Below are positions 8,327-18,100 of a DNA stretch of 64,000 nt, one piece after another. The stretch is from contig NZ_WRPK01000014.1 of assembly GCF_009755815.1 (NCBI RefSeq), forward strand, positions 106,711 to 170,710, read 5' to 3'. Position 1 is the first letter of the stretch, and every line of letters begins with the position of its first letter. Origin of the DNA: Flavisphingomonas formosensis. GTDB taxonomy: Bacteria; Pseudomonadota; Alphaproteobacteria; Sphingomonadales; Sphingomonadaceae. The notes below the pieces were generated by a model. The model did not search any database. It saw only the letters and a list, made by a program, of their open reading frames with translations, and was not told the origin of the DNA. A program made the translations under genes and the position numbers.

Positions 8327-8333
8327 CTAAATA
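8327..8333 (+). promoter_or_regulatory. CTAAATA motif four bases before gp10-like gene
   Basis: CTAAATA differs by one base from the heptamer elsewhere and is followed by CGGG then ATG at 8,338. TTGAC lies immediately upstream, too close to act as a -35 for this element. No Shine-Dalgarno is present. Confidence 0.55.
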
Positions 8334-8337
8334 CGGG

Positions 8338-9708
8338 ATGCAAGATATCCCGCTCGGTCTCCAATCTTACGAACGCCAGACAAGTTTTGCCCCGCCGGTC
8401 GAGCTTGTAAATTTCTACATTGAGGCGGATCAATCGCAATCCGAACCGTCTCAGGTCAACCGCCTTCAACGACCAGGTCTCGCCCCTTTCACGACCGCAG
8501 CCGGTCCCGTCCGCGCACTGTATCAGCAAGACGGCGTTCAAGGCGGTCAGTCTTTCGCGGTTGCCTCAGACAGCCTCCAGACGGTCGCCGCTGACGGCAG
8601 CGTGAGCGATCTCGGAACGGTCGCCGATGACGGTAAATCGGCAAAATTCGCCGCTGCCTTCGATAAGCTCGCGGTCGCCAGCGGCGGCAAGCTCTATTTC
8701 CTGAGCGGATCTACCCTGACTGAGGTTGCGATTCCGGACAGCGATACCGATCCAGAAAATCGGTTCGCACGGGATATCTGCGATCTCAATAACTACATCG
8801 TGATGATATGTCCGGATGGGCGGTTTTTCTGGATAAATCCCGGAGAATCGACGATCGATCCTCTCGATTTCGCCACGGCTGAGTCGAGCGCTGACGGGCT
8901 CGTGGCGTGTGCCAGCCTCATCGGCGAACTCTACCTTTTCGGATCGTCGAGCGTGGAGGTGTGGCAGTCTACAGGTAATGCTGACCTACCGTTTCAAAGA
9001 GCGGCGGGGCGCAATTTTTCCAAGGGCTGCATGCACCGCGATACGGTCAAGAGCCTCGATAATACGCTGTTTTGGCTCGGTGATAATGGCGTCGTCTACC
9101 GATCGTCATCCGTGCCGATGCGGGTTTCAAACCATGGCATCGAGGAGCGTATTGCGAAGCGCTCAGGCGATCCGAGTGCGCTGACGATCACCTACGGCGG
9201 TCATGAGTTCTATGTCCTCAAAATCCCCGGCGAGGGGTCTTTCGCCTACGATGTAGAATCGAAATCGTGGAGCGAATTTGCCTCCACGGGCTTCACCGAA
9301 TTCCGTCCCTCCCATGCCCTAAATCTCGCCTCTGGAATCCTGCTCGGCGATGCTCATTCAGGAAAAATCTGGACGTTCGATGACACGCGTGGTGACGATG
9401 ACGGTGAGGTGATGCTGAGGAAAGTCACCGGCACCGTTTCAATCCCCTCGCGCAGGAGCATCCGGAACGATAGCTTTGCGCTACGCGTGGGAAGCTCGGC
9501 GCCATGCTCCTACCGCCTGCGCTGGCATGACGGTCAATCCAGCTATCCCGACAATTACAGGATGCTCCCCGCTCGGGCTGGGGTCGATCAGTTGACCGCC
9601 TACCGATTGGGTCACATCCGGGATAGCTTCCGGACATTTGAGGTGAGTATCGTTGATCCGGTGATTGCGCGGATCAGCAGCGCAACCGCCAATGAGGCTT
9701 TCCAGTAA
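8338..9708 (+). CDS. P22 gp10-like packaged-DNA stabilisation / tail accessory protein
   Basis: A 456-residue protein beginning MQDIPLGLQSYERQT. The early stretch on phage source strings and the conserved VNFYIEADQS and QRPGL segments match the family of P22 gp10, a tail-hub component that joins the gp4 ring to the tailspikes and seals the head. The body is rich in beta-strand patterns with repeating Gly-Asp turns, consistent with its beta-propeller-like fold. The stop TAA is followed at once by the next ATG. The start follows a CTAAATA-N4-ATG signal. Confidence 0.8.
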   Translation: MQDIPLGLQSYERQTSFAPPVELVNFYIEADQSQSEPSQVNRLQRPGLAPFTTAAGPVRALYQQDGVQGGQSFAVASDSLQTVAADGSVSDLGTVADDGKSAKFAAAFDKLAVASGGKLYFLSGSTLTEVAIPDSDTDPENRFARDICDLNNYIVMICPDGRFFWINPGESTIDPLDFATAESSADGLVACASLIGELYLFGSSSVEVWQSTGNADLPFQRAAGRNFSKGCMHRDTVKSLDNTLFWLGDNGVVYRSSSVPMRVSNHGIEERIAKRSGDPSALTITYGGHEFYVLKIPGEGSFAYDVESKSWSEFASTGFTEFRPSHALNLASGILLGDAHSGKIWTFDDTRGDDDGEVMLRKVTGTVSIPSRRSIRNDSFALRVGSSAPCSYRLRWHDGQSSYPDNYRMLPARAGVDQLTAYRLGHIRDSFRTFEVSIVDPVIARISSATANEAFQ

Positions 9709-10323
9709 ATGGCGCTCAAGCTGCTCACCCTCGCCAAGCTGATCGGCGGTCAACCGATCGTCGATATCCAAGGCGCTCCGTCAAATTCGTTCCTCAGGTG
9801 GGCGAATGATCTCATCGTCAACATCACCGCGAGTTTCAACGCATCCGTCCAGAATCAGACAGATATCGCAACCGCGCTCGAAACCGCCGGCATTGCGGTC
9901 ACGACCGCCACGGATGCGCTGGACGCTGTGGATGGGCAAGCGGCGGTTTTGCTTCAGGCATCGTTGACCCAGAGTTTCACCGATCCTTTGCCGGCGCTCT
10001 CCGTGGATGCTGTGCCATCATCGGCGCCAACATCGGCGACGATCACCATCACGGCGCATACCCGCCGCTACACCGATGGGCGCACCGTGAGTGTCAACGG
10101 GGATACGATCGCCGGTCTCGCGCTCGGATCGGGCTTCTATGTCTATTACAACGATCTCAGCCAGACCGGCGGGAGCGTCACCTATTCGACAACCACCAAC
10201 CCATTGACGGCGGCTCAGATCGGCGGACGGCATTGCGTGGGGTATTGCTCAACGAGTTTCCCCAGCGGCGTCACGCATCAGGATGGCGTAGCGGCTCCGC
10301 CGGCTGGGGTCCCCGTGGTTTGA
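9709..10323 (+). CDS. Hypothetical virion/tail protein
   Basis: A 204-residue protein starting directly at the end of the gp10-like gene, so it is probably translationally coupled. An Ala/Thr-rich, possibly helical segment occupies residues 35-90; the C-terminal half has strand-like repeats and GFYVYYNDLSQTGGSVTY, a pattern seen near the ends of phage tail or fibre-associated proteins. No named family is assigned. Position between connector and ejection-protein genes suggests a tail-tip or needle-associated role, by inference. Confidence 0.65.
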   Translation: MALKLLTLAKLIGGQPIVDIQGAPSNSFLRWANDLIVNITASFNASVQNQTDIATALETAGIAVTTATDALDAVDGQAAVLLQASLTQSFTDPLPALSVDAVPSSAPTSATITITAHTRRYTDGRTVSVNGDTIAGLALGSGFYVYYNDLSQTGGSVTYSTTTNPLTAAQIGGRHCVGYCSTSFPSGVTHQDGVAAPPAGVPVV

Positions 10324-10333
10324 CGCAACTCGA

Positions 10334-10340
10334 ATAAATA
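10334..10340 (+). promoter_or_regulatory. ATAAATA motif upstream of ejection-protein genes
   Basis: ATAAATA lies eight bases before an ATG at 10,349 that opens a four-codon mini-frame (MSGE, then stop) overlapping the Shine-Dalgarno of the real start at 10,364. The short leader and mini-frame could couple translation to the downstream gene. Confidence 0.5.
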
Positions 10341-10363
10341 CAAGAAAAATGAGTGGTGAGTGA

Positions 10364-10996
10364 ATGGGTATAGTTGGTTCGATCGTTGGTGGTGTCGCGA
10401 GTGGAAAGGCAAGCAAGAAAGCTGCAAAGATTGAGGCTGAGACGCAGGCAGCCAATCGCGCATTTGCTGAAAAGATTTACGACAAAGGCGTCGCATTGAT
10501 TCAACCCGAGGTGGATTCCGGCAATGCAGCCGGCGGCTATATCGACGCTTTGCTAGGTCTAGACAAAACCGATTCCGCTGCTGCTGATAAAGCCTTTCAG
10601 AATTATCGTGACACATCCGGCTATCAGTTCCTTCAGGATGAGGCTCAGAAAGGCGTTTTGGCTAACTCAGCGGCAGCAGGCGCTTTCCAATCAGGCGCCA
10701 CCGCTAAGGCGCTTCAAGAGCGCGCGATGAACTTAGCCGATCAGACTAAAAACAATTATATCACTCAGCTAACCGATGTAGCTAACCGTGGAACATCTGC
10801 AAAAGGCTCTGTGATCAGTCAGGGTCAGAATCTCACTAATACCGTCGTTAACGCAAACAATGCGCAAGGCACTGCGGCGGCTAATAATGCGCTCAATCAA
10901 GGCGCAATCATCAACAATGTCATCGGTGGTATTTCGTCATCCATCGGGTCGAGTTTCGGCGGTGGTGGCGGAATTTTGTCGGCGTTGTTCGGATAA
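10364..10996 (+). CDS. DNA-ejection protein, P22 gp7-like
   Basis: A 210-residue Ala/Gly/Asn-rich protein. A Gly-rich start (MGIVGSIVGGVASGK) and end (GSSFGGGGGILSALFG) flank a helical core with repeated ALQERAMNLADQTKNNYITQL-like heptads. This composition matches P22 gp7-type internal proteins that leave the virion first and help DNA cross the envelope. A GGTGAG precedes the ATG. It is followed 9 bases later by a lysozyme-like ejection protein, the standard order of such modules. Confidence 0.75.
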   Translation: MGIVGSIVGGVASGKASKKAAKIEAETQAANRAFAEKIYDKGVALIQPEVDSGNAAGGYIDALLGLDKTDSAAADKAFQNYRDTSGYQFLQDEAQKGVLANSAAAGAFQSGATAKALQERAMNLADQTKNNYITQLTDVANRGTSAKGSVISQGQNLTNTVVNANNAQGTAAANNALNQGAIINNVIGGISSSIGSSFGGGGGILSALFG

Positions 10997-11005
10997 GGGA
11001 GAAAA

Positions 11006-12814
11006 ATGGCAATCGATTGGGGTTTGGCGAAATTACCCGCCGACTATACGAAAATCGCGCTGGACGCTTACGATCAAGCCTATGCGGCGAGGCGTCAGCG
11101 CATCAACGATCAGCGGACAGATCAGGTCTACGATGCTCGGGAGACGGCTAACCGGGCATATGTGCAGGCTCATCCGCAAGATTCCGCCCGCGATACATTG
11201 CTCTCGGCGGGTGATTATGACGGATTGAAGCAACTCGACGCTATGGACGATCGTCAGCGCGCTCAGGCTGCCGATGATGCGGAATTTACGGCTCGGTTGG
11301 CACCGACGCTCAAGCAGATCGATGCCACGGCGGATGGTGGTGCGGCTCGTCGTGAAGCTGCTCGGGCGATCCTCAAGCAGCGTGGCATGACCGATGCTGA
11401 AATCAACGCTACCGATTTTTCAGACCGTTCGCTCGATCTTCACGAAAATGCGGCGATGTCGATCAAGGACCGTTTGGCTGAGCGGCGTCAGGATGCCATT
11501 GATAATAAGCCGATCACAGCCGCCGATGGTGCGGTTTTGGTGCGTGATCCCAATGGCGGCTATCGCGCCGTTTATACGCCCGGCTCAAAGGCGGTTACTC
11601 AGGTCGTGACCGATCCGGTGACGGGTGATGTTCGTGTTGTCGCCGTGCCGGCTCAGCCCGGCGCTGTCTCGGGTGGACACCTGCCTACTTTCGGGCGGAT
11701 TGATGAAAGCTATGTCTCCACTCAAACGCCTGAACAGATGTCGGGCACTGATCGCGCATCGCGAAACAACAATCCGGGAAATCTGCGCTGGGACGGAAAG
11801 TCAAAATGGCAAGGTATGACGGGTGTTGATGAGAATGGCTTTGTGAAATTTGATACCATCGAGAATGGTCAGCGCGCCTTAGGAATCAACATCAGTAATC
11901 AACAGAGGCTTCACGGTCTCAATACGGTTGCGGATTTTATCACAAAATATGCGCCTCCAAAGGATCACAACGACACAGCCGCATATATCGCGACCGTAGC
12001 CCGAGCGCTTGGCGTCGGACCCAACGATAGAGTCGATTTTACTGATCCGAATGTGCAACGCGCCATGGCGCAGACGATTACGCGCGTCGAGGGCAACGGA
12101 ACTCCGCCTAATTCTGGCGGTGCTCCGGCACAATATGTCTCATCAGGCGCGCCGAATGGCGCAACGATCGTCAACCTTGGCGGGTCATCCGGTCAAGTCT
12201 GGCAGCCGGCTACGAGGAACGGAATTCAGGGGCAGGTCAACACGAGAACCGGTGAGTTCAAGCCGTTGCCGGGTCAAAAAGCGCAGGATGCGAATACCCG
12301 TGCTCAAGCCGTCGATGCGATCGATTCCGCGCTCAATACCGTCGATACGCTGAGCAAACATCCGGGTCTTTCGGCGGCGGTGGGATCGGCGCTCGATCCT
12401 CATTCTTGGCTGAGCTACAACCCATTGAGCGGAAAATCTTGGGCTGGCAGCAACGCGGCTGATTTCGAAACACAGTTGGACACATTCAAGTCTCAGGCAT
12501 TCTTGCAGAGCGTCCAGCAGATGCGTGGGCTCGGGGCGCTCTCAGATGCTGAAGGACAGAAACTTTCAGCCGCGATCGGCAACCTATCGACCCGTCAGAG
12601 TGAGGCGCAGTTTCGGGCAAATCTCGCGATCGTCAAAGATACGCTTGCCCGCGCTCGGGCTCGAATGCGGGCAATGGGGGCAACGGTTCAAACGGCTTCT
12701 CCGGTTGCTCAGCCCGCACCGTCTGGCACGCCCCGCGTAGGCGAAATCAGACGCGGCTATCGATACAATGGTGGTGATCCGTCTGCCCGATCGTCATGGA
12801 GTCCCGTTCAGTGA
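11006..12814 (+). CDS. Ejection protein with muralytic-type domain
   Basis: A 602-residue virion protein. Residues about 245-370 contain RNNNPGNLRW and a following YAPPKDHND-TAAYI segment, the signature of a structural lysozyme-like domain found in several podovirus and tectivirus particles; it probably opens peptidoglycan locally during DNA entry. The flanks are helical and polar, as in ejection proteins. It has a GGGAG Shine-Dalgarno. Its 3' end overlaps the next gene as GTGA. Because no free endolysin gene is visible, this domain might contribute to lysis too, though that is speculative. Confidence 0.75.
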   Translation: MAIDWGLAKLPADYTKIALDAYDQAYAARRQRINDQRTDQVYDARETANRAYVQAHPQDSARDTLLSAGDYDGLKQLDAMDDRQRAQAADDAEFTARLAPTLKQIDATADGGAARREAARAILKQRGMTDAEINATDFSDRSLDLHENAAMSIKDRLAERRQDAIDNKPITAADGAVLVRDPNGGYRAVYTPGSKAVTQVVTDPVTGDVRVVAVPAQPGAVSGGHLPTFGRIDESYVSTQTPEQMSGTDRASRNNNPGNLRWDGKSKWQGMTGVDENGFVKFDTIENGQRALGINISNQQRLHGLNTVADFITKYAPPKDHNDTAAYIATVARALGVGPNDRVDFTDPNVQRAMAQTITRVEGNGTPPNSGGAPAQYVSSGAPNGATIVNLGGSSGQVWQPATRNGIQGQVNTRTGEFKPLPGQKAQDANTRAQAVDAIDSALNTVDTLSKHPGLSAAVGSALDPHSWLSYNPLSGKSWAGSNAADFETQLDTFKSQAFLQSVQQMRGLGALSDAEGQKLSAAIGNLSTRQSEAQFRANLAIVKDTLARARARMRAMGATVQTASPVAQPAPSGTPRVGEIRRGYRYNGGDPSARSSWSPVQ

Positions 12815-15156
12815 TCGGCGAGGAACATGGTCCGTGGGAGGACTTCGCCCCCATGCCTCAGGCGGCTCCCTCAGCGCCTCAGCAGCCTTCGCCAGCGCCT
12901 CAGAACGCTGAGAGCGGACCATGGGAGGATTTCGCCCCTAAGGCGGCTCCAGCGGCTCCGCAGAGCGGGATAACCGATCAAGGCACCGTTTCCGCGTTGC
13001 CGGATCAGAAAGTTTGGACGGCGGACGATATCGACGCTCATTTAGGCGAGATGCTTCACGATCAGAAAGTCAGCGGCAACGATATCCGGAAATGGCTCAC
13101 GTCGATCGGCAGCCAGCTTACGGAAGACGATCAGGCAACGCTTGATCGTCGAGATGCATGGATCAAAGAACATCCGGGAGAGGGCGGCGGCAATGTAGAA
13201 TCTCACGCCATACCGTTCACTCCCGATCGCGGTGGCATCGTCGATAATCGTCCGGTGAGCTTCTGGACCGGCACCGTAGATGGTGCTGAGCATATCGGCG
13301 AAAATGTTGTTGGTGGTGCGGGATGGGCGGCAAATAAGCTCGGGGTCGAGAATGATTGGAGGAAGCATCTCCACGACCGCTATCAAGCGTATTCTGACGG
13401 TCGTGACGACCGTGGCTCACAGTATGGCAAACTCGTTGGCGAGGTCGTAACGACGCTCCCCACGGCGCTTGTAGCCGCTCCGGTCGAGGGCGGTGCTGTC
13501 GCGATCGGCGTTCCGGTGGGCATCGCTCGAACGCTTGGTTTCGCGGCTGACGGAGCGTTAGGCGGAGCGTTGACAACCGATGCCGATACACCCGGCGGAG
13601 TGGCTCGGGATGCCGCCACAGGTGCGGTTTTAGGGAGCGTCTTAGGGCGTGCCTCTGATGCGGTAGGCGCGCGCATCAGGGGCGGTTCGTCGGTCACGCG
13701 CGAAGGACGAGAAGTTCTCGACGCTGCCGACCAGCTTAGCCGTGACGGTCTCAATGTCCGTCCATTGCCGGCGGATGTCGGTGGTGCCGCCTCACGCAAT
13801 CTCACCGCAGGCGTGAGCCAAGGCTTTGTCGGTCGTGGGATCGTCGACAGCAGAGCGACGAATTACCGTGATGCAGTAGCGGCGGCGCGGGATCGTGCCG
13901 CGAATGAACTAGCTCCAGCCGGCGAGACGGCTCAGCCGCTTCATGAGGTTGCGGATGAAATCGCTAGTGATGCAGGGTTAGGCGGCTATCGGGCTCGATC
14001 GAAGGCGGAATCGAACCGGCTTTATGATCAAGCTGAAAATCTCGCCAATAACGCGGCGATCCAGACTCCTCGCACGGTTCGGGTGCTCAATCAGAAAATC
14101 AGTGAGTTGAGCGCGATTCCCGGCGGGCATCCTGCCGTGCGCACGTTAGAGGCGGTTCGGGACGATCTCCTCACCAATCAGAACAGCGTTGCGGCGCTGC
14201 GCAGGCTCCGGACCAATTTCGGACGCCAGCTTGAGGCGGTATCGCCCGACGCTCGCGAGATTGCGGGTTCGATATACCGTCCACTCAGCGATGATATCGA
14301 CGCGGGATTGAGGGCTCAGAATCTCACCGATGCCGCCGATGCCTATCGTGCCGCCGATGCACATTATGCGGCTCGTGCAAGCACGCTCAGAGATGTTGAA
14401 GCCATCATAGGCAGGCGTGGAATGGAACGTTCGCCGGAGCAAGTGGCGGGTCGATTGACGGCATTGGTGAAAGGGCAGGGTGGCGATGCTGGTTTAGTGG
14501 GTCGCGTCCTCGATACGCTGAATCCGGATCAGGCTGCTCGCGTCAGGTCGAGCATGATTTCCAATCTCGGGCGATCGAAACCATCGGCGCAAACGCATAC
14601 CGGTGATGCCTTCTCGTTTCAGACATTCTTGACCCAATGGCAGCGGGAAAATCTCAGCGATGCCGCAAAAGCGGTCCTTATCCCTGACGCTCGTGTCCGC
14701 GCTGATCTCGACGCTATTGCGAGGTTGTCGAGTGCGGCTCGTCGTGCCGATGCAGTCAGGAACTTTTCGAACACGGCAGGCGCCAGCTATATCCTTGGGC
14801 TTATCGGTAAGGTCAGTTCTCCGGCGGGCGGGCTCGCAACCGTGGGCTCATCGCTTTTGCCCGAAGGTCTGACAGCAGCGGCGGTCAGTTCGCCGAATGT
14901 CGCTCGTGCTATCGTCAGGGGGCGCGAGATTGCGGGACCGGTGATCAACCGCACGCTTCAGGCTGGCGCGATCACGGGAAGACGATCAGCCCCAGCGGTG
15001 AGCGGATATCTTGCGGATTTGAGCGGTCTCAATGACGCTGATCCGACGCCTCAGCCTGAGCCGTTGCCGGCATCGGTTCAAGCTGTAATGGATGGTGCAC
15101 CGCCGGTCAGATCGATTGCTAGTAAGCAGCGCATAAGGAGCGCTGACGACCGTTAG
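12811..15156 (+). CDS. Large internal virion / DNA-ejection protein
   Basis: A protein of about 781 residues. The preferred start is GTG at 12,811, which overlaps the upstream stop as GTGA and has GGAG nine bases before it; an in-frame ATG at 12,796 is the alternative. The N-terminus carries the octapeptide GPWEDFAP twice, about 33 residues apart, a motif common at the N-termini of phage ejection proteins. A Gly/Ala-rich, membrane-active-looking stretch (residues about 205-265) and long helical C-terminal regions follow. It probably forms part of the trans-envelope conduit with the two preceding proteins. Confidence 0.75.
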   Translation: MIGEEHGPWEDFAPMPQAAPSAPQQPSPAPQNAESGPWEDFAPKAAPAAPQSGITDQGTVSALPDQKVWTADDIDAHLGEMLHDQKVSGNDIRKWLTSIGSQLTEDDQATLDRRDAWIKEHPGEGGGNVESHAIPFTPDRGGIVDNRPVSFWTGTVDGAEHIGENVVGGAGWAANKLGVENDWRKHLHDRYQAYSDGRDDRGSQYGKLVGEVVTTLPTALVAAPVEGGAVAIGVPVGIARTLGFAADGALGGALTTDADTPGGVARDAATGAVLGSVLGRASDAVGARIRGGSSVTREGREVLDAADQLSRDGLNVRPLPADVGGAASRNLTAGVSQGFVGRGIVDSRATNYRDAVAAARDRAANELAPAGETAQPLHEVADEIASDAGLGGYRARSKAESNRLYDQAENLANNAAIQTPRTVRVLNQKISELSAIPGGHPAVRTLEAVRDDLLTNQNSVAALRRLRTNFGRQLEAVSPDAREIAGSIYRPLSDDIDAGLRAQNLTDAADAYRAADAHYAARASTLRDVEAIIGRRGMERSPEQVAGRLTALVKGQGGDAGLVGRVLDTLNPDQAARVRSSMISNLGRSKPSAQTHTGDAFSFQTFLTQWQRENLSDAAKAVLIPDARVRADLDAIARLSSAARRADAVRNFSNTAGASYILGLIGKVSSPAGGLATVGSSLLPEGLTAAAVSSPNVARAIVRGREIAGPVINRTLQAGAITGRRSAPAVSGYLADLSGLNDADPTPQPEPLPASVQAVMDGAPPVRSIASKQRIRSADDR

Positions 15157-15170
15157 GAGGTTGGGATTGC

Positions 15171-15177
15171 ATAAATA
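15171..15177 (+). promoter_or_regulatory. ATAAATA motif before tail-fibre gene
   Basis: ATAAATA inside the palindromic GCATAAATATATGC, five bases before the ATG at 15,183. An AGGAGG at 15,155-15,160 is 22 bases from the ATG, too far for normal initiation, so the start again looks leaderless. Confidence 0.6.
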
Positions 15178-15182
15178 TATGC

Positions 15183-18100
15183 ATGACCTTTTCCTCATCG
15201 TTCAATGTAAGATTTGGCGGATATATCGACTCGGTTACGAATGTCGAAGCGCTCCGCAACTATCCCACCTTCAAGCTCAGTGACGGCGATGTCGTCATAG
15301 TCACTGGTAATATCGAGCCCGCCGATGGTGATGGCGGATTTTATACATGGCTTGAAGCCGCGACTGATCCGGATGACGGGTTAATAGTCGTCAAGCCCAA
15401 CGATTCGTCCTCCGGACGCTGGAAAATGAGCGCTGGTCGCGGACCAAAGGGCGACACTGGCGAGCAAGGTGAAAAGGGCGATCAGGGACCGCAAGGCGTT
15501 CAAGGCGTCACGGGTCCGGTTGGTCCTCAAGCTGCAATTTCCTATGCGTCGGTCAGCGATACCGATGCAGCGACGGCTAATAATCTCGCTGTCACGCCTG
15601 CATCGCTGATCAATTACAAAACGGCGATCTCAAATCTTCAAAGCACATCATCTACCGGTGGAACGCTATATTACTCGTCTTGGTCGAGCCTGAATTCAGC
15701 ATTCGCGACTTATAACGGCGCAACCACATATTCGCTCAACCAAACCGCTGTAAACCAAGGCATTGCGTGGATATACATCGGTGCGAGTGCGTCAGCGGGT
15801 AATGCGCCGCCCACTTTGCCCACGACTTCCAACGCTTATTGGTCGGTCTTTCGTAACCCGCTCGTGGGTCAGGCGGCGGCTGTTTCGACCGCCGATAGCG
15901 GCACTCACACAGATCCAACGACCGGCACAACCGTCAACAACACGGGCGTTTTCACTTGGACAACCGGAACCAGCGGAACGGGCTGGAAATATCTTTTCGC
16001 GACTGACGCGGCGCTTGCTCAGACATCCGCAACGGCTGCGTCAGCCAGTGCTTCAGCGGCGGCGGCTAGTGCTGCGTCGGTCTCCGCTGTTGCCGCTACG
16101 CTCAACCCCACGGTCTGGGGTTCCGTTCGCTTCCCGTCAGAAAACGGTGAGGACAAGAATAGCACGGACAATGGTCTAATTTATCTGCCGAACAGTGGAA
16201 ATCTGACAACCGCCGCAGCATTCGCAAATGGCGATTTCACCGCAATGATTTTTTGGGATATGCCGCTTGAGGCGTATCGTGCCATCAATCGCGCTCCAGT
16301 TTTGTTCGGCACATATATTCAATCGACCGCAGGATTGAATCGGTCGTTCACGCTTACTTATTGCTCGCCGGCATGGGGCGGAGGTCCAACTTACGCCAAT
16401 CGATTTGTATTCAACATTCGCGGTGAGACCGGCGCAAGCGCCAATTGGCAAGCCGTCTCTGATCCTATTCCCGCAGGTTTCTCAGGTCGTGCGTGCGTGG
16501 TGGTGCGTCGGATTTCCAACAACATTTCGATAGATTTTTGGGATTGCCAGACACTCACCAAGACTGCCGCCTCAACGCCTGTTGCAATGCCAAGCGGTTT
16601 CGTGGGGGTTCAAGCGCTCACCTATAACCTTGGTATCGGCGGTTCTCGTCCTGATGTTTTTCCAGCGGATGATACCACGGGTGCGCCACTCAACACGCAG
16701 AATGTAATCCCGAACGCTCGCGGGTCCTTCCGCGATCTTCTGATGGTGGACGATGATCTCACCGACACGCAAATCATATCGATCATCAACGGTAGCGATC
16801 CGGTCACTACCGCTACATCAGCGCTGACGCGCCTTTATTGTCCATTGGTGAGCAATGGCACTCTGAGTTTAGCCGTAACTAGCAATCAGGCTGCTTTGTC
16901 GAGCGCCACGCTGACGCAGCTTGGTAATCTCTATGCTGGACCGCACCTCAAGCCGCAGTCAGATACGAAATATCTCACAATCGATCGCGTTCCTTATCCG
17001 GGTTTCGTCGGTCGTGAGGTCAATGCTGAATCCGCGCCATGGATCATAACCGGTAAATTTGCGGGACTATCGGGACAGCTTGAGTTCCAGTTCATCGATT
17101 CATCGAACAAGGTCATTAAGCCTTGGCATCGTGCTACCGTCTCTCTCGGGTCAGGTACTTGGTCCGCACTTGCCGAATTACCGCGCACGAATATGCGCTT
17201 TCAAATTCAGGTCAGGATGTCGAGCGATCCCACCGTCATCGGGGTAACGCATCAGTATATCTATGTTGGTCCGGTGGTTCACATCTGGGGGCAGAGCGAA
17301 ACTGTCTATTCGACGGTCGGGATAAGCTCGACGGCAAGCAAGCTCGGGACCCTCACCACGCTCGCTACGAAACCATCCTGCGATATCAGTTCAGTGATCT
17401 TCAACACGATCGAGCGCGGGGCTGGCGCAGGGACGATCACGGGTCAATGGCGTCCCGGTCTTTTGACCGATGCCGGAGTTACGATTGCGAATTACATCCG
17501 TCAGCGCACGCCTGAGCCTGTGATGATCGTCGTTCAAGCTGTCGGCGGAACGAAGATGGGGGCGTTGGTCAACGACGCTGACACGACGCGTAATTGGTCT
17601 GATGCACTCGCGATGGCGTCGATTGTCGTAAACAAGGATGCCAACGGAGCGTATCCGGCTGCCGTTCATGTCATTGGAGGGTGGGAATATTCGGACGGTC
17701 AAATCGACATCGTAAACCAAAATCTCCTGCCGCTCATTCAGGGGATCGGATCAGCCACAATCCCACAAAGTTCCATCAACCACTACCTTTACAATGGAGA
17801 ATTCAGCAACTCGGCGAAGCTCGTTGTTCTACCGAACAACAGGCAGCTTTCGGCTGTCTCCGCGCAGACGAGTGATCGAAGCACGGAAGCGGATCAGCGA
17901 GACAATTACCGGAACGCAGCGAAATACCTTGGTGCGATTTTGGGTCCGGAAACGACGCTGGCGAAAATGCTGATGAGTTCGCCCTACACGCATCCTCTGC
18001 CTGCCGATCCGGAAGGCGATGTTGAAATGGCTCGGGCGTTTGCCGAGGCGGCATGTCTGGGATTAGGCATCGGAAGCTATAAGGGCGTGTCGCTCTTCAC

